Shown: in pieces, positions 12,091-24,484 of the stretch
Layout of the letters: every line of letters starts with the position of its first letter
Numbering within the stretch: the stretch's first letter is position 1
From: Epiperipatus broadwayi
Taxonomy: Eukaryota > Onychophora > Udeonychophora > Euonychophora > Peripatidae
DNA length: 64,000 nt
NCBI GenBank assembly: GCA_028023455.1
Contig: JAQFVV010000002.1
Coordinates: forward strand, 30,945,725 to 31,009,724
Direction: 5' to 3'
The notes under the pieces: model-generated
Told to the model about the DNA's origin: nothing
What the model saw: only the letters and a program-made list of their open reading frames with translations
The model's database searches: none
Program-made: the position numbers and the translations under genes

Positions 12091-14517
12091 CTTTTATTCA
12101 CTCTTTTATGATTCTAGCACTATTTTGCTTATTTTGCATTTATGTAATGGCCAAAACTGGATTTAAATTTTTTATTGATTTATTAGTTTAAAAACAAACC
12201 TGAAGATGTCAGTATCACTTAAATATGAAAAATTTAAAGGAACCAACAGTGCTGCTGATTGGTAGATTCTTCGTTGACCAGCTTTGAAAGTGAACTTTTT
12301 TTTGTTACTTTCGAAAGAAAAATTGTCTATTTTCTGTAGTTCATTTATATATTTATGAACATTTACATAAATCAAAAATATTCAATTAGACTTTATCTAA
12401 ATTGGTTTTAAGAAGTTAAGTTAAGTGAAATATGATAAATTGTTTTAGAAATGCTTTCATAAACACCATTGCAGAAATTTTTTGTATTATTTTAAAAATT
12501 ATGAGAAGGGATTCAAAACAACTGGAATCATTCGCTGGTAAGAACACCTGTTGTCGTATATGCTTTTGCTGCTATATATCTTTTGGGAGACCCTTCTGCA
12601 TTATTCTACCAAATAACATTACCATGTGAAATAATGGTGCCATGTAGCACTTTTTTTTTTTATAAAGTGTGTTTTACATATTTGTCAATTTTTTGTTATG
12701 GCTGAAAAGTTGGAATAATGTGAAATTCTGTTTACTTTTAGGGAAAATGGCAGGGAAAATGCTATAATGCTTGAAACAGATTACAAGAAAGCTGTTCTGG
12801 GGAAAATACTAGTTTTCAAATGATTTAATGAAGGTGTCAAATTCACCACAAAAGCATGGCGAGTGAAACCCCAATGTTAATTCAATGCTAATATATATAT
12901 ATATATTGATGCAGATGACATTTTTCTTTGAAAATTAATTCATAATGATCAGACATTTTATCTATAAGTTCTGAAATGTTTGCATGATGTGGTAAAATGT
13001 AAATATTCCTCTGCACTCAGTCTTGAGTGTGAAACAATTTTTAATTAAATTCAGCATGATGCAGTTTATCTATTAATTATATCTGCTTGATCTCTAACTG
13101 TGCGACTTTTTTTTAAGTACTTGAATGAAAAAATGCCTCAAATATTTTTTTTTGCAGAGTTATAAATTGTGAATTAAAAACAATGGAGGTGTTAAAAAAG
13201 TACACTTTGTAAGTAAGTCAGGCTACTTTGAAAAGTGAAAAACACATTTAGACTGATGTATCAAATGGATAGTATTTTGAAGGAGATTAAGTTTATAACG
13301 CTTGAAGATAAGTAAACAATTTTTTATTATAAAATTGCAGTTACTTTTGGCTACAGTCTTAAATTTTGAAACAGAATTTTATTGCTTTACAACGTCTGAA
13401 CAAAATTTTATTTTGATTTTAAAAATGGAGTTCAAATAAGGTTTTAATACATTCATTATTTTTTTAATTGACAAAGGCTGATAAGAAAAAAGTTATTGTT
13501 CTCGTTACGTATTTTAGTTTAGCACTTTTTTCTATAGCGTTATATAAAAATAAATGCTTATTTACTTATAATTAAGTTTCACTTAGAATGACGTTTAGTA
13601 AATTCTAGACAATTTCACCGACGTCATTTATTCCAACATCGTAGATAATAATTTAAAGTGAGAATTCTACTCTCACACTTTACTCAACAGTACTTCAGAT
13701 TTGCTCATATAAAAGAATTTGAGTCGTAGGAATAAGAGGATTCCTTTTATTCCTGCATAAATACTATATCATGTATTGTAGAGCGAAGTATTTATTTATT
13801 ATTCAACACTCGCAGAAGACGCATGCACAATTAGCTTGAAAGGCTGATCTTTGAATGTAATATATTTATAAAGTTAAAATATTATGTTTGTAAATATATA
13901 TTTCTAATAAATAGGATAAAGATTATTGGAGTATGATATAGAATAAAGGTTGAACTGTAAAAATAAAATATTTCAGTTATAAGTGAAACTGCCACTAGGT
14001 GGTTATTAAAACAGAATTGGCAGTAAAGGAGCTAAATTTTGATTCAAATTGGGCAAAACTGCTAGAGAATATTGAAATGATTCAAACTTGTATGACATTG
14101 AAGCCATGAATTCCAACATTTAAGTGGTTTGCAATATTTTTTATGGCAGCGAGAGCTTTAATGATGATCTACTAATGCATAAAACAAACTCACATTATGA
14201 TCTAACCATTCTAGTGCCTTAAAATTTTTGTGAGAAACAGTGAAACTATATTACCTATATAACACCCATGTTGATTTAAATATGGCACCAAAGGCAGCTT
14301 GGAGAAAAAAACTAGTCATTTCTCTATTAGAACACTATATACGATGCAATTTTTTCTACAGATTTAGGAAGTATGGAGAAAGTATACCCACTTATGAGTA
14401 CTGAATCCACGATCACCTAAAGAGTATACATTAAAATAACATTTCGCTACTAAAATATGTATATCCAGTTTATTTACTACTCGAGGCTTTAATAGATTTA
14501 TAATTTTAGATGATAAT
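12091..14517. other. Intronic sequence without recognised features
   Basis: Stop-dense AT-rich DNA. Local items only: an (AT)n run at about 12891-12906 and a small hairpin near 13660-13680 (GTGAGAATTC...CTCTCAC). No gene supported. Confidence 0.45.
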
Positions 14518-14735
14518 AATTAACCTTTAAGATATTAACAGGCTCAACCTGTAGTCAAAACAAACAACCTCCTTAAACACTAAAGATGGTACCCTTCTCA
14601 GGCAAATATAACGTGTCCTGAAAACAGACTAATAAATAGTCAATTATAACTTCCAAATTTACCACTTCTAGTGTTTGGAGGTTGCCTTGATTATAGGTTG
14701 AGACTGTTGAGAACTTAAGGGTTAATTGATATCCT
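14518..14735. repeat. Imperfect palindromic repeat H6
   Basis: Inverted arms of about 70 bp. The left arm (14520-14590: AACAGGCTCAACCTGTAGTC, AACCTCC, AAACACTA) is mirrored on the right (14667-14735: TAGTGTTTGGAGGTTG, ATAGGTTGAGACTGTT). The loop is about 80 bp. No target duplication or hammerhead core was found. Confidence 0.6.
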
Positions 14736-15317
14736 GTATATAGATAAATATTGTGTATAAATAAATATACAGTATTTATAAATGTTACATTAAAGAAAAC
14801 AATCTTTACTAATAAAATACTTTAAAAGCTCTTAAAATATTGAATGAAAGTAAAATAATTCATTAATAAAATATAAAAAAATGTTTGCAAATCTTTCATG
14901 GGTTTTTTTTGGTATAAAATATTTTTTTGTGAAATATATATTAAAAAAAAGATTAAAAAAATTATTCAAGAACAAGTAGATTGATCTTTCAGTTTTCTTT
15001 CACTACATTTTTTCAAAGAGTTCCTAATGCATCCCAATTCAGCTTACATATTTCTGAATAATTTAAAAAAAGATAAAAAAAATTTGTTTCATATTATTCA
15101 CAACAACACAAAACTTAAAATCAATTTCAAATATATGTTCTACACTGTGAATATTTTTACATAACAAATGATTGAATTAATATATGAAACGATTGCATTG
15201 CTTCATTGAATGTATAAGTATAAAAAAAATGGTAATACAGGAAGTCTTTATGGATCATCCATGAACTATAATCGCTATATATAGAGCTCGCAAAATAACC
15301 TATTAGCACACTTTGCA

Positions 15318-15380
15318 GAATATCCCCAACCCCAGACCAGTTTCTGCTACTGGCATTGTCAGTGAGGTGCTGGGATATTC
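15318..15380 (-). ncRNA. Hammerhead ribozyme motif, probably inactive
   Basis: On the minus strand: core CTGACAA (expected CUGANGA, so the invariant G8 is A), stem II TGC/GCA around CAGTA, GAAA, a minimal stem III with GTC, inner stem I TGGGGT/ACCTCA, and outer stem I GGGATATTC/GAATATCCC (nine pairs). The architecture is very complete, but the G8 change should abolish cleavage. Confidence 0.6.
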
Positions 15381-15490
15381 ACAAAATAAAATTTATTTAT
15401 TGGACAATTAAACTGTTAATTATTATTTTTTAATAATATATCATCACAAGCTTATTATATTAGGTCATGCGACATGTGACTTGATTTTTT
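15318..15490. repeat. H3-related repeat with hammerhead-like fold
   Basis: Contains a hammerhead-like structure on the minus strand (15318-15380), followed by the tail ATCACAAGCTTATTA and GGTCATG, which recalls the H3 tail. The 68 bp after the ribozyme (15383-15450) recur at 17592-17662. Confidence 0.55.
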
Positions 15491-17711
15491 TTGTAATAAA
15501 CTATAATCATATGGCTAGCTGCCTTGAACATCCAAGTGACAACTGAAAATCAATCCAGAAACCTTAGACATTAAATCTACCATTCTATTACTGTGCTTAA
15601 CTATGTAGGAATGAAATTAGGACAAAACAATGAATATTCATTTTTGAATAAGAAAAACTTTGCAGATTATTGCCACTATAGAGTGTGAGAGTTTGGGATA
15701 TAAGATTCTCAGATCTGGCATTTATGGCAAGAAACTTCTTACAAATTCCTGTGCAATAAAGCCATTTGATTATCATCATCATCATCATTATCATCATTAC
15801 CAGACTACACATAGCTTATGAAAAGGCTGTAATTTTATTTTAATTGGTTGCTTTAACAATTTTTTTAAACATTTAATGTAAATTAAACAAAAGATTTTAA
15901 TATTATAAAAATGAATGTGAGATATTCACAATTGAAAAAAAAAAAGTTTCATAAAAAAAATATGATTATTAATAGCGTAATTACTTCCTTTGTATAAAAT
16001 ATACTTCGTAATAGAGATTACAGATTATTAAATATAAAGGGTGAAATTATTTTCTTTGCATAAAATGCTTGTAATGTAAATTACGGTTTAGTTAGGTATA
16101 GTTATTTATTTATATAAAAAAAATTATTTTTTATTTTTTATTTTTCACAGTGTTACGGACAAACATAATAGTTTTTTTTAACTGGTTCTGAATTTGACAT
16201 GTGACAACCTTGCAGACAAACATACATTTACAGGAAACTTGTGACAACCTTATGGACAGACATTCACATGGATTTTATATATATATAGATTTTGAATAAT
16301 AACAAAAAATTCTCATAAAAAATGTTAATAAGATCTAATTCAAAGCGTAGAACCATAATACAGAGATACCTATAATTTGTAGTTATATGTTGAACTATTT
16401 TCAGCTTTTTAATGGTTAAATGTTTTTAAAAGAACTAAAACTATTTAAATGCATTTGACTGCTAGTAATAACACAGGTTAGTATATGTCACAATATTTTA
16501 AATCATGTTATTCTCTGCTTTTTTTCAAATGCTGCTTACTTGGGTTGTAACTCTGCTAGCATGGAAATTGAATGATGACCTTTAAATTCAGACACTGATT
16601 TTATGTTGATGCTTTAATTAACTACTCTGTTTTATAAAAGTCAATAGTTAGTAGAAGCTTTATATACTTATTTCTAAGAGTTTTTCTAATTTCTCCTCCC
16701 TTTTTTTAAAGAAAAGTGTGATAAATGCTTTTGAAGCACTACGGATTTTTGTAATAGGTTGATCTGTGGTGACATTGGCCATTATCATGATAGCAGCTTT
16801 TTAAAACTTTTTTCTTAAATATTTCTTTTCTACCTACTATCTTTGTGTTCTCTAAAAATTGATATATGTTCATTGGTACGAGTATGTTCTTCTAATTTAG
16901 TCAGAACAGTTTTTTCCCTCTCTAGCCAGTATTTTGTGTTTTTTCCTCACTCTTCCCATTATTCTTGTATTTCCCCAGTCAAGTATATGTTCATTAGTAC
17001 TTGCATATTCTTCTACTTTAGAAATACCAGTTTTTTTCTCTCTAGTAATTACTTATCAGTATATGAATGTACCAACGAACTTATGTTTGATTTGTATAAT
17101 ATAAGAATAGTGAGCAGAAAGTAAAAAATAAAAAGCTGATTTAAAGTATCTGCTTACGTGACAATGATAAAAAAATATCACTAGTCAACCTAATATGGTA
17201 ATCCATAATATGATAATACATAAATCTTAATATGATAATCTTAATATGATAATCCCTAATTAACCAATTCTCTTTACTGGCATTAACTTAAATATCTAAG
17301 ACCTATTTTAAAGTTGAAGTTCATTTTAAAGTGCTCTAATATTTTAATTTAATAAAATATAACAACTAAATTAAGACGATTTCAGTTTTACTACTCTAAA
17401 AAGTTAACCCCTTAACGCTTTAAATTAGTAACAACAAATCTATGACTAAATATTTGAAATTATAAAAGAGTTACTTATGGGGTTTAAACATTATAAAATT
17501 AGGAGTATAAAACTATGTTTAAGCTATTAATATCTTATAATATTTATTCTTAATGCTTAATCAGTAACATTACCACTTAATTTATTACTTATCAATAAAA
17601 TTTACTTATTGGAAAATTAAACTGTTAATTATTATTTTTTAAAAAATATGTCATCACAAAACTTGACATTCAGCTTTATTGCAAAAACTGAAGGTCACAA
17701 TATATATTATA
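15491..17711. other. Intronic sequence without recognised genes
   Basis: Holds a (ATC)n/(AAT)-like run near 15774-15800, two direct repeats of about 30 bp at 16200 and 16240 (GTGACAACCTT...GACAGACATTCACA type), and a degenerate short tandem stretch at 17190-17260 (TAATATGATAATC units). No coding evidence. Confidence 0.45.
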
Positions 17712-17720
17712 TACATAATG

Positions 17721-18199
17721 AATATTTGGAATTTGAACTCAGACTTTCAAGCCACTTCAATAATCCACACTATGTCATACCACTGATACACATGACCACG
17801 CACATGCAGAAAAAATAATTTAACACCAGTATCCGTATTTCATGCTGAACCAGCACTCATCAGTTGGTCCAGATTATCATCTCCCATACATATATACAAT
17901 CACTGCTCAGTTTATATTAAGATAGCAAATCTTTATACTTCAATGGACAGGCTTCAATCTACTCCAACCTCCAACTCTTCAGCCATCCATGTCATTGAAA
18001 ATCTGATGATAGAATACCCAAATCCAATGCTGATGCCAATATTGTTATCATACCCATGTTGACCTCAAATCACTATGACCCCTCATGTATAGGCCAATAT
18101 CCATTTAAATACATAGAAGAGATATGAGTATCTAACATTTCAAATTTTAGTGTAGAGAGTGGTGGGTCATGTGAAAGTCTGTGCTCATACCCTGTCTAT
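17721..18199 (-). repeat. H1 hammerhead repeat, copy 4
   Basis: Nearly full-length H1 unit, with the hammerhead on the minus strand and a short inverted end (GAAAGTCTGTGCTCATACCC) at the right edge. A 9-bp direct repeat, TACATAATG, lies at 17712-17720 and 18200-18208 and fits the unit's right end, so it is a likely target duplication. Confidence 0.75.
17820..17878 (-). ncRNA. Hammerhead ribozyme motif with intact core (H1)
   Basis: Minus strand: CTGATGA (plus 17857-17863), stem II GTGC/GCAT around TGGTTCA, then GAAA. Stem III is short and slightly imperfect (TACGGATA), followed by the ATA cleavage site. The inner stem I pairs ACCA with TGGT. All invariant core bases are present. Confidence 0.72.
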
Positions 18200-18208
18200 T
18201 ACATAATG

Positions 18209-18592
18209 CTATATTATTTAATATTTATATCTATTTAAACTAGTATGGTTCATTATTGCAGGCATTAACTGTTTCCTGAGATTTATTATTCGAACCTGTA
18301 CTAGTAATAAGCTTACTTAAAGGGTTGTTTAATAAAATCATATTCCAACATTGTCAATCAATGAATGTTCGATTATTTAAAAATAAGCTCTAACTATGGA
18401 AGGTGAGTGCTAACTATTCATAATGCATGTGTGAAAAGTAGTTTGTTTTCATTTAAATAATATACATATGCATGTGTGTGTGTACAAATAATACTGACTA
18501 GAAAAAAGAAAGAGGAAACGTTAACTCATATCAAGATGAACTCAAACAAATGTATACATTTTATTTTTAAAGTAAACGAGTTATTGTTGAGT
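18209..18592. other. AT-rich sequence, no feature
   Basis: Only a short (TG)n run near 18474 was seen. Confidence 0.45.
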
Positions 18593-18605
18593 TAAAAATA
18601 ATTAA

Positions 18606-18711
18606 TTTTTTTTTCTCATGTGTCATAGCATCAGCCGGGAACGAACCCGCTAACCCGGGACAACTGCTTGTAAAGCAGCTGTCGCTGACCTCTCGACTAC
18701 CAATGCTTGAC
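18606..18711 (-). mobile_element. tRNA-derived SINE, copy 4
   Basis: Minus-strand SINE with GGTCGAGAGGTCAGCGACAG, CTTTACAAGC, GGGTTCGTTCCC (B box) and a CACATGAG plus poly(A) end. It has a perfect 13-bp target duplication TAAAAATAATTAA at 18593-18605 and 18712-18724. The clean duplication suggests a fairly recent insertion. Confidence 0.9.
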
Positions 18712-18724
18712 TAAAAATAATTAA

Positions 18725-19734
18725 ATTGACTATAATAATGTAAGGGTTAGCAAAAGTTTCAGTATTGTACTGAATTAAAAAAATTAAAAAAGAAGGAACA
18801 GATGGCTTCTCTAATTATGCTTCAATATTCCAAAATATGTATATTTTTGGAATATCTATATTTTAGGTTTTTTTGAATGAAAGCAGGTTTGTTAATTCTA
18901 AAGAGTCTTTAGGTAAAGAGGACTGTAATCGAACAATAAATAAATAAAATTTCCACTGCTTCTCATCCAAATGTGCAATAAATATTTTAAAATGTATTCG
19001 GTTAAGTGAGACAGTCAGGGTTAACACATACGACCTCAGAGAAGATAAGTAAAAAATAAATAAATAAAAATATAAAAGTAATCAACTAAATAGGAAGTCT
19101 GCAAAGATTCAATGATATCCTGAAATTCTAATTCAATATTATTTTAAAAGCTGTCATTTGCAGAAAAATTTCAGTATAAATACTGGCATTTAAAATTCAT
19201 TATTATTCGATCAATATAACTAGAAGTAATTAAAATAAGCATATTCTGGAGTGCAAAACAAAATATTAAGTATACTTTAGCATAATATAATCAGTAACTT
19301 GTTTAACGTTGTCGGCTCAACTTTTCAAATCAAAAATTTATTGCAAATAGAAAACACTTAAGAATTAGTTCTGTGATAGTACTTGAATAAATTCATGGAT
19401 TGTAAAATGAAAAAAATCTTCAATAAAACAAATTTGTATTTTATAAGTTCGGAAAACTAATTAAAATATAAAGCTCAATAATATAACTCTTTAAGACACA
19501 GGCTTCGAACACCACCCAGTTGCAATCATATTGTTTATTATATCATTAAATTTCAGCCACAATAAAAAGTAATCTTAATAATAATTTTAGAGTCGATAAA
19601 TAATAAAACAGAAGTCGTCCTACCCAATAAAACGAATAATGCAATATATGTGATGTGATGTACTGTAGCTTCTCCTTAAACGAAGTCAAGAATCTCTCAG
19701 CAATTATGCCCAGAAAAACCTGTTAGCTACTTTA
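18725..19734. other. Intronic sequence without recognised features
   Basis: A-rich, stop-dense DNA. Nothing supported. Confidence 0.45.
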
Positions 19735-19900
19735 TTTTATATTATGATAAATGCTACTACAAGAGAATGCATTCAAATCATCTTTATCTTAGATTGTCCC
19801 CATCCCCAGACCGGTTTCGATCTATGTGTCTCTTCAGTGAGGAGTTGGGACATTAGATTCAAAAAACCAACTCAAGCTAAGCATTTATCTAAAAGGTAAT
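19735..19900. repeat. H3-related repeat with hammerhead
   Basis: Bracketed by inverted ATGATAAATGCT (19744) and AAGCTAAGCATTTATC (about 19876-19891), matching the H3 family ends. Contains the hammerhead listed at 19796-19851. Confidence 0.6.
19796..19851 (-). ncRNA. Hammerhead ribozyme motif (H3-related)
   Basis: Minus strand: core CTGAAGA (fits CUGANGA), GAAA, and the short stem III palindrome CCGG leading to the GTC cleavage site. Inner stem I is TGGGGA/TCCTCA (six pairs with one G-T); the outer stem is GGGAC/GTCCC. Stem II has only two clear pairs (GA/TC), which weakens the case for activity. Confidence 0.65.
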
Positions 19901-20039
19901 TCTTAAGAAGAAGATCTAAACCTTTAGACATCTGCATGTCTTTAAAGTCAGTTCTCCAATTGAAAAAATTATATGGGCCTGAACTTAATTCAGATACTCC
20001 ATATATTAATAGGCTTAGCCATTTAATTTAGCCAAAACC

Positions 20040-20140
20040 CCAACAGCAAAATAATAATAGTAATAATAAAAAGTCAGATGTAAATGCAAACTATATATAA
20101 GTCATGTGACATCTGACTTTTTATTATTACTACTTTATTT
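20040..20140. repeat. Hairpin at the 3' end of a LINE fragment
   Basis: TAATAATAAAAAGTCAGATG (20062-20081) is mirrored by CATCTGACTTTTTATTATTA (20108-20127), with a loop of about 26 bp. It joins the end of the LINE fragment to its right, so the LINE tail turns back on itself. Confidence 0.65.
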
Positions 20141-20540
20141 TACATAACCCAGTCTAAGTTTTCCCATATTCTGCTCCATCCCATTTCCACAACATAATCT
20201 TTATCAACTCTATGGCCTTTATATCTAAATCCCCCATATCTTTTCCCAAACCCAACACAAAAACCAACAATCCACTTTCTGTATAATCACTTTTTTCATA
20301 TTTATTCTTCCATAACTTCATTATTTGTACCCTTTCTGCTTTTAAACATTTACATTCAATTAACAGATGCCTAATATTTTCTATGCCTTACTTACACAAC
20401 TTGCAGACTAAATCACTCATACTAATAAAGTTATAAATTTTTAAATTGTTCATTGACTTTATGGACATCCTGTATAAAACACATTTAAGATTTTCTGTTA
20501 ATAACCCGGACATTATTATCATTATTCTTAAAATAATTAT
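20117..20540 (-). mobile_element. LINE ORF2 C-terminal fragment
   Basis: The minus-strand translation, with one stop, gives a typical non-LTR retrotransposon C-terminus: GLLTENLKCVLYR, then a C-x2-C...H-x4-C knuckle (VCKLC, stop, ENIRHLLIEC), followed by about 65 residues ending at a stop. It is too short to assign a clade, and unlike the RTE copies elsewhere in the window it has no TGATGATG tail. The 5' part is missing. Confidence 0.7.
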
Positions 20541-20599
20541 ATTTTATGATTTGCTTAATTGTTTATTTATTGGGTTTAAATTATTTGATATCGACATGC

Positions 20600-20732
20600 A
20601 GCATATGTATGCATACAGGAGAGCGCAAAAGAACAATGACAACATTTCACACGAGAAGCAGGCCGGTCATAGGTTCGAACCCTCAACCAGCGTTTTAAAG
20701 CGCTTGTATTTACTATTACGATTATATATAGG
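20600..20732 (-). other. tRNA-like fragment
   Basis: On the minus strand, an anticodon-arm-like hairpin (AGCG...CGCT) is followed by a B box, GGGTTCGAACC. Too incomplete for a tRNA gene; it may be a SINE head. Confidence 0.3.
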
Positions 20733-21145
20733 ATATATGAGCACATACTTTCACACGACCCACCACTCTCCACTCTATCTCATAACACTGATACACTTGA
20801 GCACTTATATGTCGAAAAGATGCTAAACCAGCAATCAGCAGTTGGTCCAGATTACCTACCATCTCTACACATATATGCTATAAGTGCTCAGATATATATT
20901 AAGATAGCCAAGCCTCGTACTTTAATGGACAGGCTTCAATCTACTCCACACTCCAACTCTTCAACCGTCCATCCAATTGAAAATCTGATGATGGAATGCT
21001 CAAAGGTCACCCTGAGGCCGAGATTCTTGTCACACCTATGTTGACCTAAGGTCAATCTGACCCCTCATGTACAGGACATAATCCATTTAATACATATACA
21101 AGGGATGGGCAAACATCTCTACATTGTAATTATAGGAGAAGTAAA
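20733..21145 (-). repeat. H1 hammerhead repeat, copy 5
   Basis: One H1 unit with the hammerhead on the minus strand. The ribozyme is broken: the core reads CTGCTGA and a deletion removes GAAA and stem III after stem II. The central body (GGCTTCAATCTACTCCA and following) and the far end (CCTCATGTACAGGACAT) are well kept. Confidence 0.7.
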
Positions 21146-22244
21146 CTAAATTATTTTTACAATAAAAATAAAGAGAACGCTTAAATATGAATATGTTTAA
21201 ATCTGGACAATAGTTTATACAATCATAAACTATTAACTTATTCTCTAAAATATTCTCTTATCTTTCTTAATTGAAAATAATTTAAATATAATAAATGTCT
21301 TTGTAATTGTTCAGTTACTGTTTAGAAATCAACATTTAGCATATAAATAAATACTATCTATTATTTAAATAAAAATAATTTTAAAAATAAAAGCGAGACA
21401 AATGATACTTTACTGAGACTGCTTGATATCATCCCATTCGATTGTTATTCATTTTATTATTTCCCTCAGCTTGTTGAAATAAACGTTATTGCTGAAATAA
21501 AAACTTTTACTCAATAACCAATATTTCATTTCACTTTTGGTGAAATGTGTGTTTACTAATAATTCCCACAGTGCATTTGGGATAATGCACTGAACACGAA
21601 CACAATATCTAAATAAAAAACTGACAAACTAGAGTATACAGATATTAAATGTTCTGTTGGCTTACGGAATTAATTCGTTTATAATTTTCATTTAAAAATT
21701 TCAGTAGTAAACGTTACTATCCATTAAACCGTACTGACGCTCGTATAGAAATATTTTGCTATTCTTTGTTTAGAAGTAGCTATTGATTTTTTTTTGTTGT
21801 ATTTAAATATGTTTGCTTTTGGTCACTAAAGTTTGAATATAAAAGGTACTCATTTTTGGCTTATTGTTTTGTAAATTTGCGTTTAAAATATTTTTACCGC
21901 ATTCTTGATTCAACCGTTTGTAGCAAAAATGAATGTCAATTATTACCTATGGAACTTTTATAATAAATAAATAATTTTGAAACAATTTTTTGAAATAAGC
22001 ATTTTATTAGCTGTTCCGTGTTATCAATGGGTAAGGTCTTTCCTTTTTACTCTGGATCATGCTATTATTCATAAAAACAAAGAAATTCAATTTTATTAAA
22101 AGACTTGTTCTTAGTCCCAAGCTCTGAGAAACAAATTTTAACCAACTTTAACATTTGCACGTAATTTCGTTGATTACTCTTTGAACTATGTGAAATTTAA
22201 ACATAATATATATTTCAAATAAAAAATAAAATCAAGTTACACAT
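21146..22244. other. Intronic sequence without recognised features
   Basis: AT-rich, with a small inverted motif at 21535-21600 (GTGCATTTGGGATAATGCAC). No gene. Confidence 0.45.
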
Positions 22245-22380
22245 CGGAGGGAGCATTTAGCTCGAAACCATTTTGGGAATGGGAATAATTCTGGATAGAG
22301 ATTTTAAATACTTTCTCTTGCGGCATTTATCAATAAAGCTTGTTTAGAACTATTAGCATGCTCATTATTTTATTTTATTC
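22245..22380 (+). repeat. H3-related fragment with decayed hammerhead
   Basis: Shows stem II GAGC/GCTC around ATTTA followed by GAAA, but the CUGANGA box is degraded (CGGAGG). The downstream GGCATTTATC...AAGCTTGTT segment matches the H3 tail. Confidence 0.45.
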
Positions 22381-22589
22381 AATTAAAAAACTACTTCATT
22401 ACCTCCAGATGAAGTATCACAAACTTCTACAGATCAGCTAGAAGAGAAACCTCTTGGCAAAACTAAGCTAAATGTATAATTTAATTTTTGCTAGAGTTTC
22501 TGTATAATTTAAATTTTCTATAATTATTTGAATTTTTTCTTCTTTGTTCAGATATATCATGATTTGTAAAAGTGATAGTAATTATACAA

Positions 22590-23520
22590 GATATCCTATC
22601 ACATCACATGATCATTATTTATGCTTACACAAGCTGTTAACACAGAGGCGAAACTCTCCATATAATAACGCCACTCAGTGCAAGCTAGAATAATCAATGG
22701 ATGCAGGAAGGTTTATTTGTGCTTCATCCAATATCCCCAGACTAGTATGGATGCTGAACTAAGTTCAGATTTATACGACTCTACAAGCAAATAGGCTTGA
22801 TTGTATTTTCATTTTGGACTCAAAGCTTTATAGTTAATTAAAAAGATAAAAGGTGACTGCTGGAGAGTTAGTTGCCTTAGATTCTAAGATCTAGGTTTAA
22901 TGCTCTCAGATCCAAGGCTCCTCACTGATGGAAGTCACATGTTAGAATCTAGTTTGGGGATATTGGATGAGGAGGCACTAGATAGGGATTTTATGCACAA
23001 ACCTTCCTGCATCCATTGATCACTCTGGCTTGCGCTAAATGGTGCTACCATATGGAGAGTTTTGCTTCTGTGCTAACAACTTGTATAAATGTAAAGAATG
23101 GTGATCATGTGATGTTTAGTGATTTAATACCAATTCTGAACAATAGGATTATGGTTACTGTGGTTATTAAATAACCAAAGATACCAAAATATATGGATAC
23201 TAAACTGAGTTCAGATCTATATGACTATACTTACAAATGGGCTTCAATTGAAAACATTATTGTGTTTTTATTTTGGACTCAAAGCTTTATAGTTAACTAA
23301 AAAGGTAAAAGATGGCTGCTGGAAGGTTGCATTAGATCCGAAGATCTTAATGCAGTGCTCTCGGATTCAAGGCTCCTCACTGATGAAAGCCACAAATTCG
23401 ACAACTATTCTGGGGATATTGGACGAGTAGGAACTAGACAGGGATTTTATGCACAAACCTTCCTGCATGCATCCATTGATTACTTCTGCTTGCATTGAAT
23501 AGCACTGCTATATGCTTAGT
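22590..23520. repeat. H2 compound palindromic repeat
   Basis: Two H2 units. The first is an inverted repeat whose ends (CATCACATGATC, GAAACTCTCCATAT at 22604-22660) are mirrored near 23045-23130. The second follows in the same orientation to about 23520. Hammerheads on the plus strand near 22930 (CTGATGG, GAAT) and 23397 (CTGATGA, GACA) are decayed. The H2 body includes ACTCAAAGCTTTATAGTTAA. Confidence 0.7.
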
Positions 23521-24244
23521 CTGTCCCAGCTATGTGTTCAGCACTTAATGTTTAAAGAGATATAGTTTTTAAGAAATAAAAATTTTCAATAGGAAGAATC
23601 CTAAACTAATATACGATTTTTCTCTCTTTCAAGTTATAAAAGGGTTAGACAAATAATGACATTTGTTTAAAAATAACAATAATAATTAAATATTAGTCCA
23701 ATGTAAAATAAAGTTCAAACTATAGAATTAAAAAGATTAAATATTTACTATTCTATTATTAGAATAGATAAAGTTTTCTTAATTCAATTAATTACACTAA
23801 TATCAATCTTCACAATTAAATTAGATACTTACATCAGATGAATTTGTTTGTGAGCATGCACACATTATATATATAATATTATTTTTTTAAAACATTACAT
23901 CTTGAAATTTATAGTAAAATAATAGTTCATTTAGGTGGAAAAAAATTGTTGGGAATTTTTTATTTAGATATGCATGAATGTAGATTTGTAATTTATCAAA
24001 AATCATCTGCTTATAAAAAAAAAAGTAGGTGGGAGGATAGGATGGGAAGCTAAATATAGTTTTACAAAATATGAAATAAAGGGATAGAAGCTTGTGAAAG
24101 TAAATTGAAGTTTAAAAAAACTTTTGCAATGATTTGTTTTCAATTTATTAAATGTTGCTTGAATCCATGATGCTATCTGTAATAAAGGTTGTCATCGGTA
24201 TTTTGTTTTAATATAATTGACATTCGGATGTGCGATTAAATAAA
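23521..24244. other. AT-rich sequence, no feature
   Basis: Nothing supported. Confidence 0.45.
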
Positions 24245-24418
24245 ATATTTTCCAAAAGATTGCGAAAGACCCAGAAACAGACCACACGCGAGATGGATGA
24301 AATAAGAAAGTGAGCAGGGGTGATGTGGAGAAGAAAGCTAAAGTTCGGAGAAGATGGATTGAACTTGGAGAGAACTTCATCCTGCAGTGGATTGATAATG
24401 GTTGATGATGATGATTCA
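24245..24418 (+). mobile_element. RTE LINE 3' end fragment
   Basis: The plus-strand translation gives DCERPRNRPHARWMDEIR followed by the C-terminal tail of an RTE-type endonuclease/reverse transcriptase, with a stop and a frameshift. It ends in the TGATGATGATG tail typical of RTE elements. Same family as 42362-42918. 5'-truncated; no duplication found. Confidence 0.8.
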
Positions 24419-24484
24419 TTTAGCTTAGTCTATTATATTTATTTACAGGTATTATAAAATTAGTATTATTTTTATTTGAATTAC

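Noticed and set aside
20600-20732. Possible tRNA gene on the minus strand
   Set aside because: B box and one arm only; acceptor and D arms do not pair, and it abuts a repeat.
22590-23520. Looks like a CRISPR-like series of repeats
   Set aside because: Units are long, diverged and palindromic, without regular spacers; they are H2 retrorepeats.
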